Shown: positions 1-12,318, counted from the first letter of the stretch. The stretch: 64,000 nucleotides of DNA from Liolophura sinensis (GCF_032854445.1 NW_027017953.1:314501-378500); one strand, 5' to 3'. Notes: generated from the letters alone by a model not told the origin. Translations and numbers: made by a program.

Positions 1-1592
1 TCATGATTCTATGTTCCCTCATATCATGGTGATTGCATGCTCTGTTATACTCTGGTGATTCTATGCTCTGTCATACTCTGGTGATTCTATGTTCTCTCAA
101 ACCGTGGTGATTCTGTGTTCTCATACCATGGTGATTCTAGGATCTCTCATACCATGGCGATTCTATGTTCTCTCATACCATGGTGATTCTATGATCTCTC
201 ATACCATGGTGATTCTGTGCTCTCAAACCCTGGTGGTTCTGTGATATCTCATACCATGGTAATTCTATGTTCTCTCATACCATGGTGATTGCATGCTCTG
301 TTATACTCTGGTGATTCTATGCTCTGTCATACTCTGGTGATTCTATGTTCTCTCAAACCATGATGATTCTATGTTCTCTCATACCCTGGGGATTGTGTAC
401 CCTGTTATACTCTGGTAATTCTATGTTCTGTCATACCCTGGTGATTCTGTGTTTTCTCATACCATGGTTATTCTATGTTCTCTCATACCGTGGTTATTCT
501 ATGTTCTCTTATACCCTGGTGATTCTATGTTCTGTCATACCCTGGTTATTCTATGTTCTCTCATACCCTGGTGATTCTATCATCTCTCATACCATGGTGA
601 TTCTATGCTCTCTCATACCCTGGTGATTGCATGCTCTGTTATACTTTGGTGATTCTATGTTCTGTCATATCCTGGTGATTCTATGTTCTCTCAAACCATG
701 GTGATTCTATGATCTGTCATATTCTGGTGATTCTATGTTTTCTCAAACCATGGTGATTCTATGTTCCCTCATACCATGATGATTCTATGTTCTCTCATAC
801 AATGGTGATTCTGTGTTCTCTCATATCCTGGTGATTGCATGCCCTGTTATATTCTGATGATTCTATGTTTTCTCAAACCATGGTGATTCTATGTTCCCTC
901 ATACCATGGTGATTCTATGTTCTCTCATACTGTGGTGATTGCATGCTCAGTTATACTTTGGTGATTCTGTGTTCTGTCATACCCTGGTGATTCTATGTTC
1001 TCTCAAACCATGGTGATTCCATTTTCTCTCATACCCTGGTGATTCTATGTTTTCTCAAACCATGGTGATTTTATGTTCCCTGATACCATGGTGATTCTAT
1101 GTTCTCTCATACCGTAGTGATTGCATGCTCTGTTATACTCTGGTGATTCTATGTTTTCTCAAACCATGGTGATTCTATGCTCTGTCATACTCTGGTGATT
1201 CTATGTTCTCTCAAACCATGGTGATTCTCTTTTCCCTCATACCATGGTGATTCTATCATCTCCCATACCATGATAATTCTATGTTCTCTCATATCCTGGT
1301 GATTGCATGCTCTGTTATACTCGGGTGATTCTATGTTTTCTCAGACCATGGTGATTCTATGTTCCCTCATACCATGGTGATTCTATGTTCTCTCAAACCA
1401 TGGTGATTCTATGTTTTCTCAAACCATGGTGATTCTATGTTTTCTCAAACCATGGTGATTCTATGTTTTCTCATACCATGGTGATTCCCATGTTCTCTCA
1501 TATCCTGGTGATTCTATGTTCCCTCATACCGTGGTGATTCTATGTTCCCTCATACCATGGTGATTCTGTGTTCCCTCATATCCTGGTGATTC
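1..1592. repeat. 26-bp minisatellite, about 60 copies, open at left edge
   Basis: A tandem unit of about 26 bp (CATGGTGATTCTATGTTCTC plus TCATAC) runs from the first base to about 1592. Copies differ mainly at the CATGG/CCTGG/CTCTGG start and at ATGTTCTC/ATGCTCTG. The array probably continues left of the window. The plus-strand open frame at 345-626 follows from the lack of stops in the unit and is not called as a gene. Confidence 0.95.
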
Positions 1593-1648
1593 CACTCAAT
1601 GTCCATCTTTAGTAGATGATACTGTATCCACCTTGGTGTCTACACTGA

Positions 1649-1796
1649 TTGATTTATTTAAACGACAGCATTATGGTGGGAGGAAACGAGGTAGAGCCCA
1701 GTAGAATCCCAAGACCATCTGCAGGTAGCTTGCAAACCTTCCCAACGGAGAGGGAGCCAGCATGAGCTGGACTCAAACTCCTAGGGATCATATTGG
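1649..1796 (-). mobile_element. SINE family A, fragment
   Basis: Reverse-strand match to the body of the tRNA-headed SINE seen complete at 34270-34530 and 38934-39199: the ATTATGGTGGGAGGAAAC block, the CCATCTGCAGGT block and AGCCAGCATGAGCTGGACT. The tRNA-like head is missing and the copy is diverged. Confidence 0.8.
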
Positions 1797-1964
1797 CAGG
1801 CATCCTAACCACCTCGGCCTGGATGCCCGTGTCTACAGTGATGTAGCTATCTGATCTGACTAACTTAGCTGCCAAAACAGATTTCCATGTTTCTGTAATG
1901 CAGGAATTATAAATATGTATGCTTTTGTCACACATTACCGGTGCAGCTGCACTGTTGTTTCACT

Positions 1965-2054
1965 TACTAACTAACTGTGTCATTCATGTAACTGACGGTG
2001 TCATTCATCTACTTTACACTGTCGTTCATCTAACTTACAGTGTTAGCCATCTAT

Positions 2055-2097
<43 letters not shown>

Positions 2098-2600
2098 TTT
2101 GGTGTTTTATGTCGTACTCAAGAATATTTCACTTATACTAAGGCGGTCAACGTTATGGTGGGAGGAAACCAGGCAGAGGCTGGGGAAACCCACGACCATC
2201 CGCAGGTTGCTGGCAGACCTTCCCACTTATGGCCAAAGAGGAAGCCAGCATGAGCTGGACTTGAACTCACAGCGGCCGCATTGGTGAGAAACTCCTGGGT
2301 CATTACGCTGCACCAGCGTGCTAACCAACTGAGTCAGTCATCTAACTTACATGTACTGTGTCAGTCATCTTACTTACTGCATCCTGCGTCAAACTTACAG
2401 TGTCATTCATCTAACTTACTGTGTCATTCATCTAACTTACTGTCATGTAAGCTACTGTGCCATTCATCTAATATACTGTGTCATTCATCTACCTTACAGT
2501 GTCATTCATCTAACTTACTGTGTCATTCATGTAAGCTACTGTGCCATTCGTCTGACTTATTGTGTCATTCATCTAACTTATTGTGTTATTTATCTAACTA
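1965..2600. repeat. 21-bp minisatellite split by a SINE
   Basis: Degenerate 21-bp units of the form TGTGTCATTCATCTAACTTAC lie at about 1965-2048 and again at 2339-2600. The SINE at 2050-2338 sits between the two halves, so it inserted after the array formed. Overlapping short open frames here come from the unit. Confidence 0.85.
2050..2338 (-). mobile_element. SINE family A, near full length
   Basis: On the minus strand it reads from a tRNA-like head (CTCAGTTGGTTAGCACGC, A-box-like; GAGTTCAAGTCC, B-box-like) through the body to a simple (TAAA)n tail, which appears on the plus strand as (TTTA)n at 2050-2100. The 5' end of the head is slightly truncated. Confidence 0.88.
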
Positions 2601-2609
2601 CAAAGTGTG

Positions 2610-2955
2610 TAAGTGAAATATTCTTCCTGTGTGCTTGTGACAAGCAAATGTTCTTTTCCTCCTTTCCTGTTTTAGCTGGGATAATTAGGGTAAAGTTTGT
2701 CCATTTTGTAACCAGATTGTCAGATTGATAGACATGTTGAAGGAACGTCTCATTTTCTTCATTGATTTAGTGTCTTGAGTCCTTGCTTGGAATTACTGCC
2801 TTGTATTTCCTATGGGTGGTATCACTAGACTGCCAACTCTCACGCACAATATCATCACATCATTTATCTAATGTTTTCTGTGTTTATGCCTTGTGGGTTA
2901 ACCTTTGTATTGGAGTGCTGCTTGTTTGTGTCTGCCCGCAGATAGCAAGTGTTCT
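2610..2955. other. No feature seen
   Basis: Unique AT-rich sequence between two minisatellites. No convincing exon, RNA gene or repeat is visible. Confidence 0.5.
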
Positions 2956-2964
2956 TTAAGATCC

Positions 2965-3335
2965 TGTTAAGATGTTCCCCAGGTAATCATACAACCAGTG
3001 AGTTCCCCAGGTAACCATACAACCAGTGTGTTCCCCAGGTACATGTAAGCATACAACCAACAACTTCCCCAGATAAGGAATAGAGTCAGTTCCGCAGGTA
3101 AATATACATCTAGTGAGTTTAGTAAGCATACAAGCAGTGAGTTTTCCAGGTAAGCATACAACCTGTGAGTTCCCCAGGTAAGCATATAATCCGTCAGTTC
3201 CCCAGGTAGGCATATAATCTGTCAGTTTCCCAGGTAGGCATACAACCAGCCAGTTCCGCAGGTATAAAGTATACAACCAGTCACTTTCCCATGTAAACAT
3301 ACAACCGGTCAGTTCCCCAGGTAGATAAACAATTA
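2965..3335. repeat. 28-bp minisatellite carrying a donor-like CAG|GTAAG in many units
   Basis: About 13 degenerate units of about 28 bp, of the form ACAACCAGTGAGTTCCCCAG followed by GTAAGCAT. Read on the plus strand, the CAG/GTAAG core matches the vertebrate-type 5' splice-site consensus and recurs in many copies. No adjacent coding exon is recognised. The 135-aa minus frame is a by-product. Confidence 0.85.
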
Positions 3336-3416
3336 GTGAGACTATAATGCTGGTCGGTGTCATATCAGTGAAATATTCTTGAATACAGCGTAAAACACCA
3401 AGTAAATAACTAAATT
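3336..3416 (+). mobile_element. SINE family A, 3' tail fragment
   Basis: Matches the 3' end of the family: ATAATGCTGG, then GTGAAATATTCTTGAATACA, then CGTAAAACACCAA and a TAAAT-rich tail. Only about 80 bp remain. Confidence 0.75.
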
Positions 3417-3469
3417 AACAGTTAGTGAGTGTGCTCTGATTCTTAAACTGTCTGCATTAACAGGAGTCA

Positions 3470-4690
3470 GTAAATCTCGGGTAATGGTATCTGGAAATCT
3501 CTGCCCTCCTAGTGTCGGGTAATGGTATGTGGAAATCTGTGCCTTCCTAGGGTCGGGTAATGGTATATGGAAATCTCTGCGTTCCTAGGGTCAGGTAATG
3601 GTATGTGGAAATCTCTGCGTTCCTAGGGTCGGGTAAAGGTATGTGGAAATCTCTGCGTTCCTAGGGTCGGGTAATGGTATGTGGAAATCACTGCCTTCCT
3701 AGGGTCGGGTAATAATATGTGGAGATCTCTGGCTTCCTAGGGTTGGGTAATGGTATGTGGAAATCTCTGCCTTCCTAGGGTTAGGTAATGGTATGTGGAA
3801 ATCTCTGCATTCCTAGGGTCGGGTAATGGTGTGTGGAAATCTCTGCATTCCTAGGGTCGGGTAATGGTGTGTGGAAATCTCTGCGTTCCTAGGGCCGGGT
3901 AATGATATGTGGAAATCTCTGCATTCCTAGGGTCGGGTAATGGTGTGTGGAAATCTCTGCGTTCCTAGGGCCGGGTAATGGTATGTGGAAATTTCTGCCT
4001 TCCTAGGGTCGGGTAATGGTATGTGGAAATCTCTGCGTTCCTAGCGTAACGGTATGTGGAAATCTCTGGCTTCCTAGGGTCAGGTAATGATATGTGGAAA
4101 TCTCTGCCTTCCTAAGTTCGGAAATGGTATGTGGAAATCTCTGCGTTCCTAAGGTCAGGTAATGGTGTGTGGAAATCTCTGCATTCCTAGGGTCGGGTAA
4201 TGGTGTGTGGAAATCTCTGCCTTCCTAGGGTCGGGTAATGGTGTGTGGAAATCTCTGCGTTCCTAGGGCCGGGTAATGGTATGTGGAAATTTCTGCCTTC
4301 CTAGGGTCGGGTAATGGTATGTGGAAATCTCTGCGTTCCTAGCGTAACGGTATGTGGAAATCTCTGGCTTCCTAGGGTCAGGTAATGATATGTGGAAATC
4401 TCTGCCTTCCTAAGGTCGGAAATGGTATGTGGAAATCTCTGCGTTCCTAAGGTCAGGTAATGGTATGTGGAAATCTCTGCATTCCTAGGGTCAGGTAGTG
4501 GTATGTGGAAATGTTTGGTGATGGAGCACAGCATGGGTCAGGTAGTGGTATGTGGAAATGTTTGGTGATGGAACACAGCACGGGTCAGGTAATAGTATGT
4601 GGAAATGTTTGGTGATGGAGCACAGCACGGGTCAGGTAGTGGTGTGTGGAAATGTTTGGTGATGGAGCACAGCCCGGCACAGTATGTGTA
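3470..4690. repeat. 38-bp minisatellite switching to a 47-bp unit
   Basis: About 27 copies of a 38-bp unit (GGGTCGGGTAATGGTATGTG then GAAATCTCTGCGTTCCTA). From about 4500 the unit changes to about 47 bp carrying GAAATGTTTGGTGATGGAGC (4 copies). A block of several units near 3960-4130 recurs almost unchanged near 4260-4440, so there is higher-order duplication. Many units hold GGTATGTGG, a donor-like motif. Confidence 0.95.
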
Positions 4691-4854
4691 TTGATACAAG
4701 CAGACAGAACCCAATTTGTGTGGCATAGTTGATAGGTGTTTGCGGATAATCTTGCAATCATTTATGGATGATGAGACCTGATTTTTACCTAAATATAGAT
4801 GTCATGCACACTTTGCTCTTGTTTTTTATAAGGAATTATAGTTGTCTGGGGGAT

Positions 4855-5395
4855 TCCATGAGTGTTTTGGACACCATGGCAGTATTTTGGACGCTATGGC
4901 AGTGTTTTGGACGCTATGGCAGAGTTTTGGACGCTATGGCAGTTTTTTGGACGCTGTGGCAGTTTTTGGGATGCCATGACAGTGTTTTGGACGTTGTGGC
5001 AGAGGTTTGAATGCCATGGCAGTGTTTTGGATGCCATGGCAGTGTTTTGGATGCCATGGCAGTGTTTTGGACACCATTGCAGTGTTTTGGATGCTGTGGC
5101 AGTGTTTTGGACGTGGTGGCAGTTTTTTGGGATGCCATGACAGTGTTTTGGACGTTGTGGCAGAGGTTTGGACGCCATGACAGTGTTTTGGATGCCATGG
5201 CAGTGTCTTGGACACCATTGCAGTGTTTTGGATGCTGTGGCAGTGTTTTGGACACCATGACAGTGTTTTGGATGCCATGACAGTGTTTTTGATACCATGG
5301 TAGTGTTCTGGATGCCATGTCAGTTTTCAGATGCCATGTCAGTGTTAAAGATCCCATGGCAGCGTTTCAGATGCCATGGCAGCGTTTTGAAGCCA
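4855..5395. repeat. 20-bp minisatellite, about 27 copies
   Basis: Units of about 20 bp (CAGTGTTTTGGATGCCATGG). Because 20 is not a multiple of 3 and the unit lacks stops on both strands, several overlapping open frames of 80-147 aa arise on both strands. None is called as a gene. Confidence 0.95.
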
Positions 5396-5544
5396 TGTCC
5401 TCTCCACTCCATGGGTGGTTCCTATCACCCATGAAACAGACATCTGTCATCTATTTGAAATAAACTTAATTATGATGAAAGATACCAGAAAACACAAGTT
5501 TGTTCATACCATGAAATATTCCATCACCCTTGACTGTGATCACA

Positions 5545-6335
5545 TACAAAGAATATGGTGAAATACACCCAGTGTCTAGTACATTATTGTTCACATCATG
5601 AAATACACCCAGCATCTAGTACATTATTGATCACATACATGAAATACACCCGGTGTCTAGTACATTATTGGTCACATACATGAAATACACCCAGTGTCTA
5701 GTACATTATTGGTCACATACATGAAATACACCCAGTTTCTTGTACACTATTGGTCACATCATGAAATACACCCAGCATCTAGTACATTATTGATCACATA
5801 CATGAAAGACACCCAGCATCTAGTACATTATTGGTCACATACATGAAATAAACCTGGTGTCTAGTACATTATTGGTCACATACATGAAATACACCCAGTG
5901 TCTAGTACATTATTGGTCACATACATGAAATACACCCAGTTTCTTGTACACTATTGGTCACATCATGAAATACACCCTGCATCTAGTACATTATTGATCA
6001 CATATATGAAATACACCCAGCATCTAGTACATTATTGGTCATATCATGAAATACACCCAGCATCTAGTACATTATTGATCACATACATGAAATACACCCG
6101 GTGTCTAGTACATTTTCAGTCACATCATAAAATACAACCAGCATCTGGTACATTATTGGCCACATCATGAAATACACCCAGTGTCTAGTACATTATTGAT
6201 CACATACATGGAATATGGCGAAATACACCCAGTGTTTAGTACATTATTGGTCACGTACATGAAATACACCCAGTGTCTAGTACATTATTGGCCACATCAT
6301 GAAATACACCCAGCATCTAGTATATTATTGGTATC
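5545..6335. repeat. 39/41-bp minisatellite, about 19 copies
   Basis: Units alternate between CACATACATG and CACATCATG starts, followed by AAATACACCCAGTGTCTAGT and ACATTATTGGT. The two unit lengths differ by a 2-bp indel. Confidence 0.95.
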
Positions 6336-6703
6336 ATTATGACATCCCTTTACTCATGGTTCTACTCTTATTTTGAAAATGTGTGGTTTTCCAGTGATTG
6401 TTGCTATTGAATGCAGAATGACCTGTTATCGGAGCATGTCCTGTAGACACTGTTCAGATTTGAAGCTTTGAGATAAGCATTACCAATAATAAAATAATAT
6501 TTGCTGTTAGAAAAAGTGGCATCTGACTAATGTTTGACTTCCTAATTGTAAACTTTGAAGGAGGTAATTTAATGGCAATTTATTTTTACAACATTGGTGT
6601 AAATGATATTTACACTCCATAAAGGTATTTGTACCAATTTATACTGGTAGAGTGTAATAAAATAACATATGCACGTGATGTGAATGGCAGTTTATATTTT
6701 TAG
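6336..6703. other. No feature seen
   Basis: AT-rich unique sequence. It ends in a pyrimidine/AT stretch and an AG at about 6703 that could be a splice acceptor leading into the following 57-bp array. Confidence 0.4.
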
Positions 6704-7870
6704 ACTCAAAAAGTGTCTCAACTGTCTCATGAGGCCTTTCCTGTAACAGTTGTACCATCGGATGTCCCCACTGTTATTGAGGCACCCCTGACCTTACCTG
6801 TAACAGTTGTGCCATCAGATTTCCCCACTGTTATTGAGGAACACTTGACCTTACCTGTAACAGGTATGCCATCAGATGTCCCCACTGTTATTGAGGTAAA
6901 CCTGACCTTTCCTGTAACAGTTGTGCCATCAAATGCCCCCACTGTTATTGAGGAACACCTGGCCTTTCCTATAAGAGTTGTGGCATCAAATGTCCCCACT
7001 GTTATTGAGGCATACCTGACCTTTCCTGTAGCAGCTGTACCATCAGATCTTTCCACTCTTATTGAGACACACCTGACCTTTGCTGTAACAGTTGTGCCAT
7101 CGGATGTCCCCACTGTTATTGAGGCACCCCTGACCTTACCTGTAACAGTTGTGCCATCAGATTTCCCCACTGTTATTGAGGAACACTTGACCTTACCTGT
7201 AACAGGTATGCCATCAGATGTCTTCACTGCTGTTCAGGTACATCTGACTTTCCTGTAACAGTTGTACCATCAGATGTCCCCACTGTTATTGAGGTACACC
7301 TGACCTTTCCTGTAACAGTTGTGCCATCAAATGTCCCCACTGTTATTGAGGTACACCTGACCTTTCCTGTAACAGTTGTGCCATCAAATGTCCCCACTGT
7401 TATATAGGAACACCTGACATTTCCTGTAACATTTGTGCCATCAGATGTCCCCACTGTTATTGAGGTACACCTGACCTATCCTGTAACTATTCTGCCATCA
7501 GATTTCCCCACTGTTATTGAGGTACACCTGACCTTTCCTCTAACAGTTGTGCCATCAGATGTCTCCACTGTTATTGAGGCACTCTTGACCTTTCCTGTAA
7601 CAGTTGTGCCATCAGATTTCCCCACTGTTATTGAGGTACACCTGACCTTTCCTGTAACAGTTGTGCCATCAAATGTCTTCACTGTTTCAGTTATTGGGGT
7701 ACACCTGACCTTTCCTGTAACAGTTGTGCCATCAAATGTCCCCACTATTATTGAGGAACAACTGATCTTTCCTGTAACAGTTGTGCCATCAAATGTCTTC
7801 ACTGTTTCAGTTATTGGGGCACATCTGATCTTTCCTGTAACAGTTGTGCCTTTAGATGACTCCATGGTTG
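6704..7870 (+). repeat. 57-bp minisatellite encoding a 19-residue repeat, with donor-like sites
   Basis: About 20 units of 57 bp. The plus frame reads repeated modules like VTVVPSDVPTVIEVHLTFP. The frame is open from about 6704 to a shift near 7245, and again from 7435 to a stop at 7995; a TAG at about 7406 interrupts the first register. Many units contain ATTGAG followed by GTACACC, a donor-like junction; others have GAGGCA or GAGGAA there. It could be coding repeat exon sequence of the gene ending at 8893, or an intronic array. Which one cannot be decided from sequence alone. Confidence 0.85.
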
Positions 7871-7995
7871 TTGAGGAACATCTGACTGTTTTTATGAATG
7901 GTTATGTCATGGACAAATGCGAATTTGAGGATGTAAAGTTTGACTGGATTTGGACACAACAACAAATGGAAACCTTCCTGGAAAACCCAAAATAG

Positions 7996-8491
7996 CATCT
8001 GTACTATAATGAGCTGAGAGATTGTAACAGTGTGTACATTACTTACTTTGTGTAAAAGTTGTTTGTGGATGGGAAGAGTGGACTAAGTGTTTTACCCTTC
8101 ACCATTGAACTGACAGGTTTGTCCAGCTCTGGTAGGGATAGCTGCTGCTATCATCAGTAGGTTTGTCAGTACAACCTTCACCAGTTTGTACATCCTGAAG
8201 TGAGGTCATTCTCCTAACCACTAGCGGCCCACTCACCCATACACGTGTTAATCGTATTGCCTTAATACAAGTCACAAGTTTCCAAGGGAGTCATTAAAAC
8301 AGGAAATCAGATCTACGTGTTTAACTTGATTTCTGATCTTAGTCATCTTGATATCTTTAACAGAGAAATAAACATTAGAATCATGTTAAAATGTCACATC
8401 TGCAGTTTATGTGTATTAGTTTAAATGCAACTAAATATATGGATATATCTATGTATATATGTAAAATGCTCACTGTTCTTGCTTTTGTCAG
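7996..8491 (+). other. Probable last intron of the gene ending at 8893
   Basis: Unique AT-rich sequence ending in CTTGCTTTTGTCAG, a good splice acceptor immediately before the coding frame at 8492. No other feature is seen. Confidence 0.45.
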
Positions 8492-8893
8492 AAATTTAAC
8501 TGGAGTTCTGAGAACGTGTCACCAACTGTAGGATTTCCTGGCATGTACCAGACAGTGCGGAACCGCCACAGACCCGATTCCATCGTGTACAAGACGATCC
8601 ACAGCTACAGTGGGGACACAAAGGTCACCCACAAGGTCCTAAGACGTTCCTCAGATAACCAGGTGTCACAGATATCGGAAACTGAAGACAGCACCAAGAA
8701 AAACCGAAAAAATCTTAAGGTTACCATACCTCAGTTAAAAATGCGAAAATCAAGTGACCTGAACAAGAGCCGTTCATTTGTGATCACAACCGTACCTGAG
8801 GACACAGATGATGGGGAGGTAACCACTCCTGACGGAGGTGCAGCCATGCCTGCAGCTGAGAGAGAGAATCTTCTTCAGCCCCAGCCTGTATAG
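8492..8893 (+). CDS. C-terminal coding exon of an unrecognised protein
   Basis: An acceptor (TTTTGTCAG) at 8483-8491 opens a phase-0 frame, beginning KFNWSSENVSPTVGF, that runs 133 codons to a TAG at 8891-8893. Composition differs from the repeat-derived frames nearby: it is hydrophilic, rich in Ser, Thr, Lys and Arg, with basic stretches (KKNRKNLKVT, MRKSS) and an acidic patch (EDTDDGE) before a short QPQPV end. No membrane segment is visible. It looks like a cytoplasmic, phosphorylatable C-terminal tail. I do not recognise the family; 5' exons would lie upstream and may include the 57-bp array. Exon status rests on the acceptor, the non-repetitive protein-like composition and the clean stop. 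Confidence 0.55.
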   Translation, partial: KFNWSSENVSPTVGFPGMYQTVRNRHRPDSIVYKTIHSYSGDTKVTHKVLRRSSDNQVSQISETEDSTKKNRKNLKVTIPQLKMRKSSDLNKSRSFVITTVPEDTDDGEVTTPDGGAAMPAAERENLLQPQPV

Positions 8894-9119
8894 TAGACCT
8901 GCATGTAATGCACAGCGTTTTGTTGTCCAAAGCACACAGATTAGCAGCAGTAGCATTTTTGTTGTCCTCTACATAAAGATACATGCATGCAATGATAACA
9001 TTTTGTTGTCCTCCCCACAATGATATGTAGTGGGAACATCTTAGTAACATTTTGTTGTCTTCAGCATGAAGGTAATGCATTGTTAAACTTTTTTGTTCTC
9101 AACAGAAAGGTATTTAGTG

Positions 9120-10162
9120 GTAACATTATTTAATGATATGCAGTGATAACATTTTGTTGTCCATGGCATAAAGATAGGTAGTGGGTAACATTTTGATGTC
9201 CATGGAATAAAGATAGGCATTGATTACATTTTGTTGTCCATGGCATAAGGATAGGCAGTGATAACATTTTGTTGTCCATGGCATAAGGATAGGCAGTGGG
9301 TAACATTTTGTTGTCCATGGAATAAAGATAGGCAGTGATTACATTTTGTTGTCTTGGCATAAGGATAGGCAGTGATTACATTTTGTTGTCCATGGCATAA
9401 GGATAGGCAGTGGGTAACATCTTGTTGTCCTCGGCATGAGGATAGGCAGTGATAACATCTTGTTGTCCATGGCATAAGGATAGGCAGTGATTACATTTTG
9501 TTGTCCATGGCATAAGGATAGGCAGTGGGTAACATCTTGTTGTCCATGGCATGAGGATAGGCAGTGATAACATCTTGTTGTCCATGGCATAAGGATAGGC
9601 AGTGATTACATTTTGTTGTCCACGGCATGAGGATAGGCAGTGGGTAACATTTTGTTGCCCACGGCATGAGGATAGGTAGTGGGTAACATCTTGTTGTCCA
9701 CGGCATGAGGATAGGTAGTGGGTAACATTTTGTTGTCCTCGGCATGAGGATAGGCAGTGATAACATCTTGTTGTCCATGGCATAAGGATAGGCAGTGATA
9801 ACATCTTGTTTTCCATGGCAAAAAGATAGGCAGTGGGTAACATCTTGTTGTCCATGTCATAAGGATAGGCAGTGATAACATCTTGTTGTCCATGGCATAA
9901 GGATAGGCAGTGATAACATCTTGTTGTCCATGGCATAAGGATAGGCAGTGATAACATCTTGTTTTCCATGGCAAAAGGATAGGTAGTGGGTAACATCTTG
10001 TTGTCCATGTCATAAGGATAGGGAGTGATAACATCTTGTTGTCCATGGCATAAGGATAGGCAGTGATTACATTTTGTTGTCCACGGCATGAGGATAGGTA
10101 GTGGGTAACATTTTGTTGTCCACGGCATGAGGATAGGTAGTGGGTAACATTTTGTTGTCGAT
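9120..10162. repeat. 38-bp minisatellite, about 27 copies, in the probable 3' UTR
   Basis: Units of about 38 bp (CAGTGATAACATCTTGTTGT then CCATGGCATAAGGATAGG). It starts about 230 bp after the stop codon at 8893 and ends before an AATAAA at 10376, so it would be transcribed in the 3' UTR of that gene. Minus-strand open frames of up to 265 aa here are unit artefacts. Confidence 0.93.
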
Positions 10163-10165
10163 ATA

Positions 10166-12318
10166 TAGGCCATGATAACTTTTCAGATTTTGTGTGCTCA
10201 ACGTTTGAGGATAGTCATTGATGACAGTTTACGTGTAAGTATCAGCAGCATTTTGGATATTGGTGTTGTTTACATGTTAGATAATGCGATTCCCAGCAGT
10301 TTAGCACAGGCAGTGACAATAGGTTTAGTTTGCTAACTATATTTTCATTGATCACTGGAAACATGTCTGTGTGAGAATAAAGACAGTAGTAATGTATTCT
10401 TGGTTTTACCTCCACAAGCATTTAAATATAATGGTCATGGATGAAGCATTTTAAATTTTGCTTCCTGTGTGTGTGAGAATTAAGCCAGTAGCAATGCATT
10501 TTAGATTTTGCTTCCACAAGCATTAAAATTTCATGGTCACGAATAAGAACATGTAATATTTTATTTCCTTCTCATCTGAGGGAAGGCAGTGGTGACATTT
10601 TACATTTTGCTTCCTCAGTTTGTGAGAATAGTAGTTAGTAATGTATTTAAATTTTGTTTCTATAGCATTTTAATATAGCGTATGTTGTGTTTTCTCAGCA
10701 AATGTAAAAGAGACATTTTAGATTTTGTTTATGGAGCTCTTGATAATGGGCAGTGGAGAAATTTTTTTGAATACAAGCAGATATTTATCTGAATTTAATG
10801 ATTAAGTTTTGATGGTCAAGTTGTTGATTGTGTTTTAGTATTTAAACAGTTTGGCAGTGAGTTTTTACTGGATGTTTTATAATGTATACACTATTTGAGT
10901 ACAAGAACCTGTTAGATGCGACCACATCCACATCCCCCCCCCTCCCAACCCCGTACACACATATGTCCCCCCCCCCCACACACACACACACACAAACAAA
11001 CATATGTACCAACCCCAACATATGTGCCCACACCACCACCCACGCTTACCCCCACACACAAACGTATGTATAACCTCCCCTACCCCGACAAACATTTGTA
11101 TCACCTACCCCTCTATATTATAATATTATAACCCCTTACAATATCATTATAATGTACTCTTTGTTACCCATTTGGTGATTATGCTTATACTGTAATATTA
11201 TGTGATGTATATTTTTCCAATGGGCTCAGTTTATTTTAGAGAGAATTTACCATCTACAATGAAGATCTCTTATACAGCATCACACATGCTGTGGGCATTT
11301 CATAAATCTTTGTAATTTGTACGCTATAGAGGTTTTTTTATAAATTTGTAAGGCATGATAAAGGTAACAGTGAGGTGTTAGTATGTAAGTAAGACTAGAT
11401 TGAACAAACAGCAATACAGTGTCATGGTGCAGAACTTTCCCACAGTTGTTTTTCTACCAAATCGATCGCCATTAAAGGTGCTAATGATAACAGAGCTTTG
11501 TGAAGTGTAGAATTGATTTCTCTGTCCACCTTGACTATGTCTGACTACACAGGCTGTGAACCTGTTATTATTGGGCATGTCCTCTTCATGTGTAACTTAC
11601 ATGTATGCTGGGATTAAGAGACGGCTCTTAAATCCCGAATGTATGTAACACCTAACAAATCTTCCCTGCAGTTTGTAAAACTTCATTGTACCAAACTGAG
11701 CAAGTTGTTTCAGTATGTCTTCATGGGGAAGTCAACATGAATCCTGGATGCGTATTTACAGAGTCTGACGTTTTACCCATGATACTAGGGACTAAGTACA
11801 AAACTATGTGTATTTCTTTCACTGTCAATTCTGGTGTTGTTGTGCTTTGATCTTATTACACAGGTACTTGCTGGTTTATGGTATGATCATGGAGCTAGAA
11901 TAGAAGGAGGCACTACCTGGTTACGGTTGACTGACCCGCGGATGGCATGCTGGTCAATTGAGTTATGAAAAGGCTTCATACAGTCTTGTTCCGCTGTGAT
12001 GTATACTGTACGTTACCGACGATCAGCTAGACTCACCCAGAAAAGGAGCTTTCTCCAAAGAACACATAAATTGCCTCTATGTTTGGCATCTATCCCTGTA
12101 CATACATCGTAACAAGCTGGTCACCACGAACGGTCCTAAATTGCTTGTGGAATGACCTTGAGCACATGTTTGATTGACAACTGTATGAGACTTTTGAAAA
12201 GTTTGTGCTGTAAAAAATGATTTTTCGTAATTTGAAATTCTTTCCGATCAATTAAAATAAAATTTCGTGTGAACATAGATAACAGATCAAGTTACTGATT
12301 GCATAAGAGCTCTGAAGA
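10166..12318. other. Intergenic; C-rich tract at about 10930-11100
   Basis: No exon is supported. A strand-biased C/A tract with (CCCCACA)- and (CACA)-type runs lies at about 10930-11100 and produces several spurious Pro/His-rich frames. The rest is AT-rich unique sequence. Confidence 0.5.
10376..10381 (+). terminator. Candidate polyadenylation signal
   Basis: AATAAA in GTGAGAATAAAGACAG, about 1.5 kb after the stop codon at 8893 and on the same strand. Similar hexamers are common in AT-rich DNA, so the assignment is tentative. Confidence 0.3.

Noticed and set aside
4862-5357. Overlapping 80-147-codon frames on both strands
   Set aside because: By-products of the 20-bp minisatellite, with no start context or splice sites.
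1-5400. CRISPR-like arrays
   Set aside because: Repeats are directly tandem and degenerate with no unique spacers of constant length, and the genome is eukaryotic.
9376-10173. 265-codon minus frame rich in Cys/His/Leu
   Set aside because: Translation of a 38-bp array; other minus frames over the same array are equally open.
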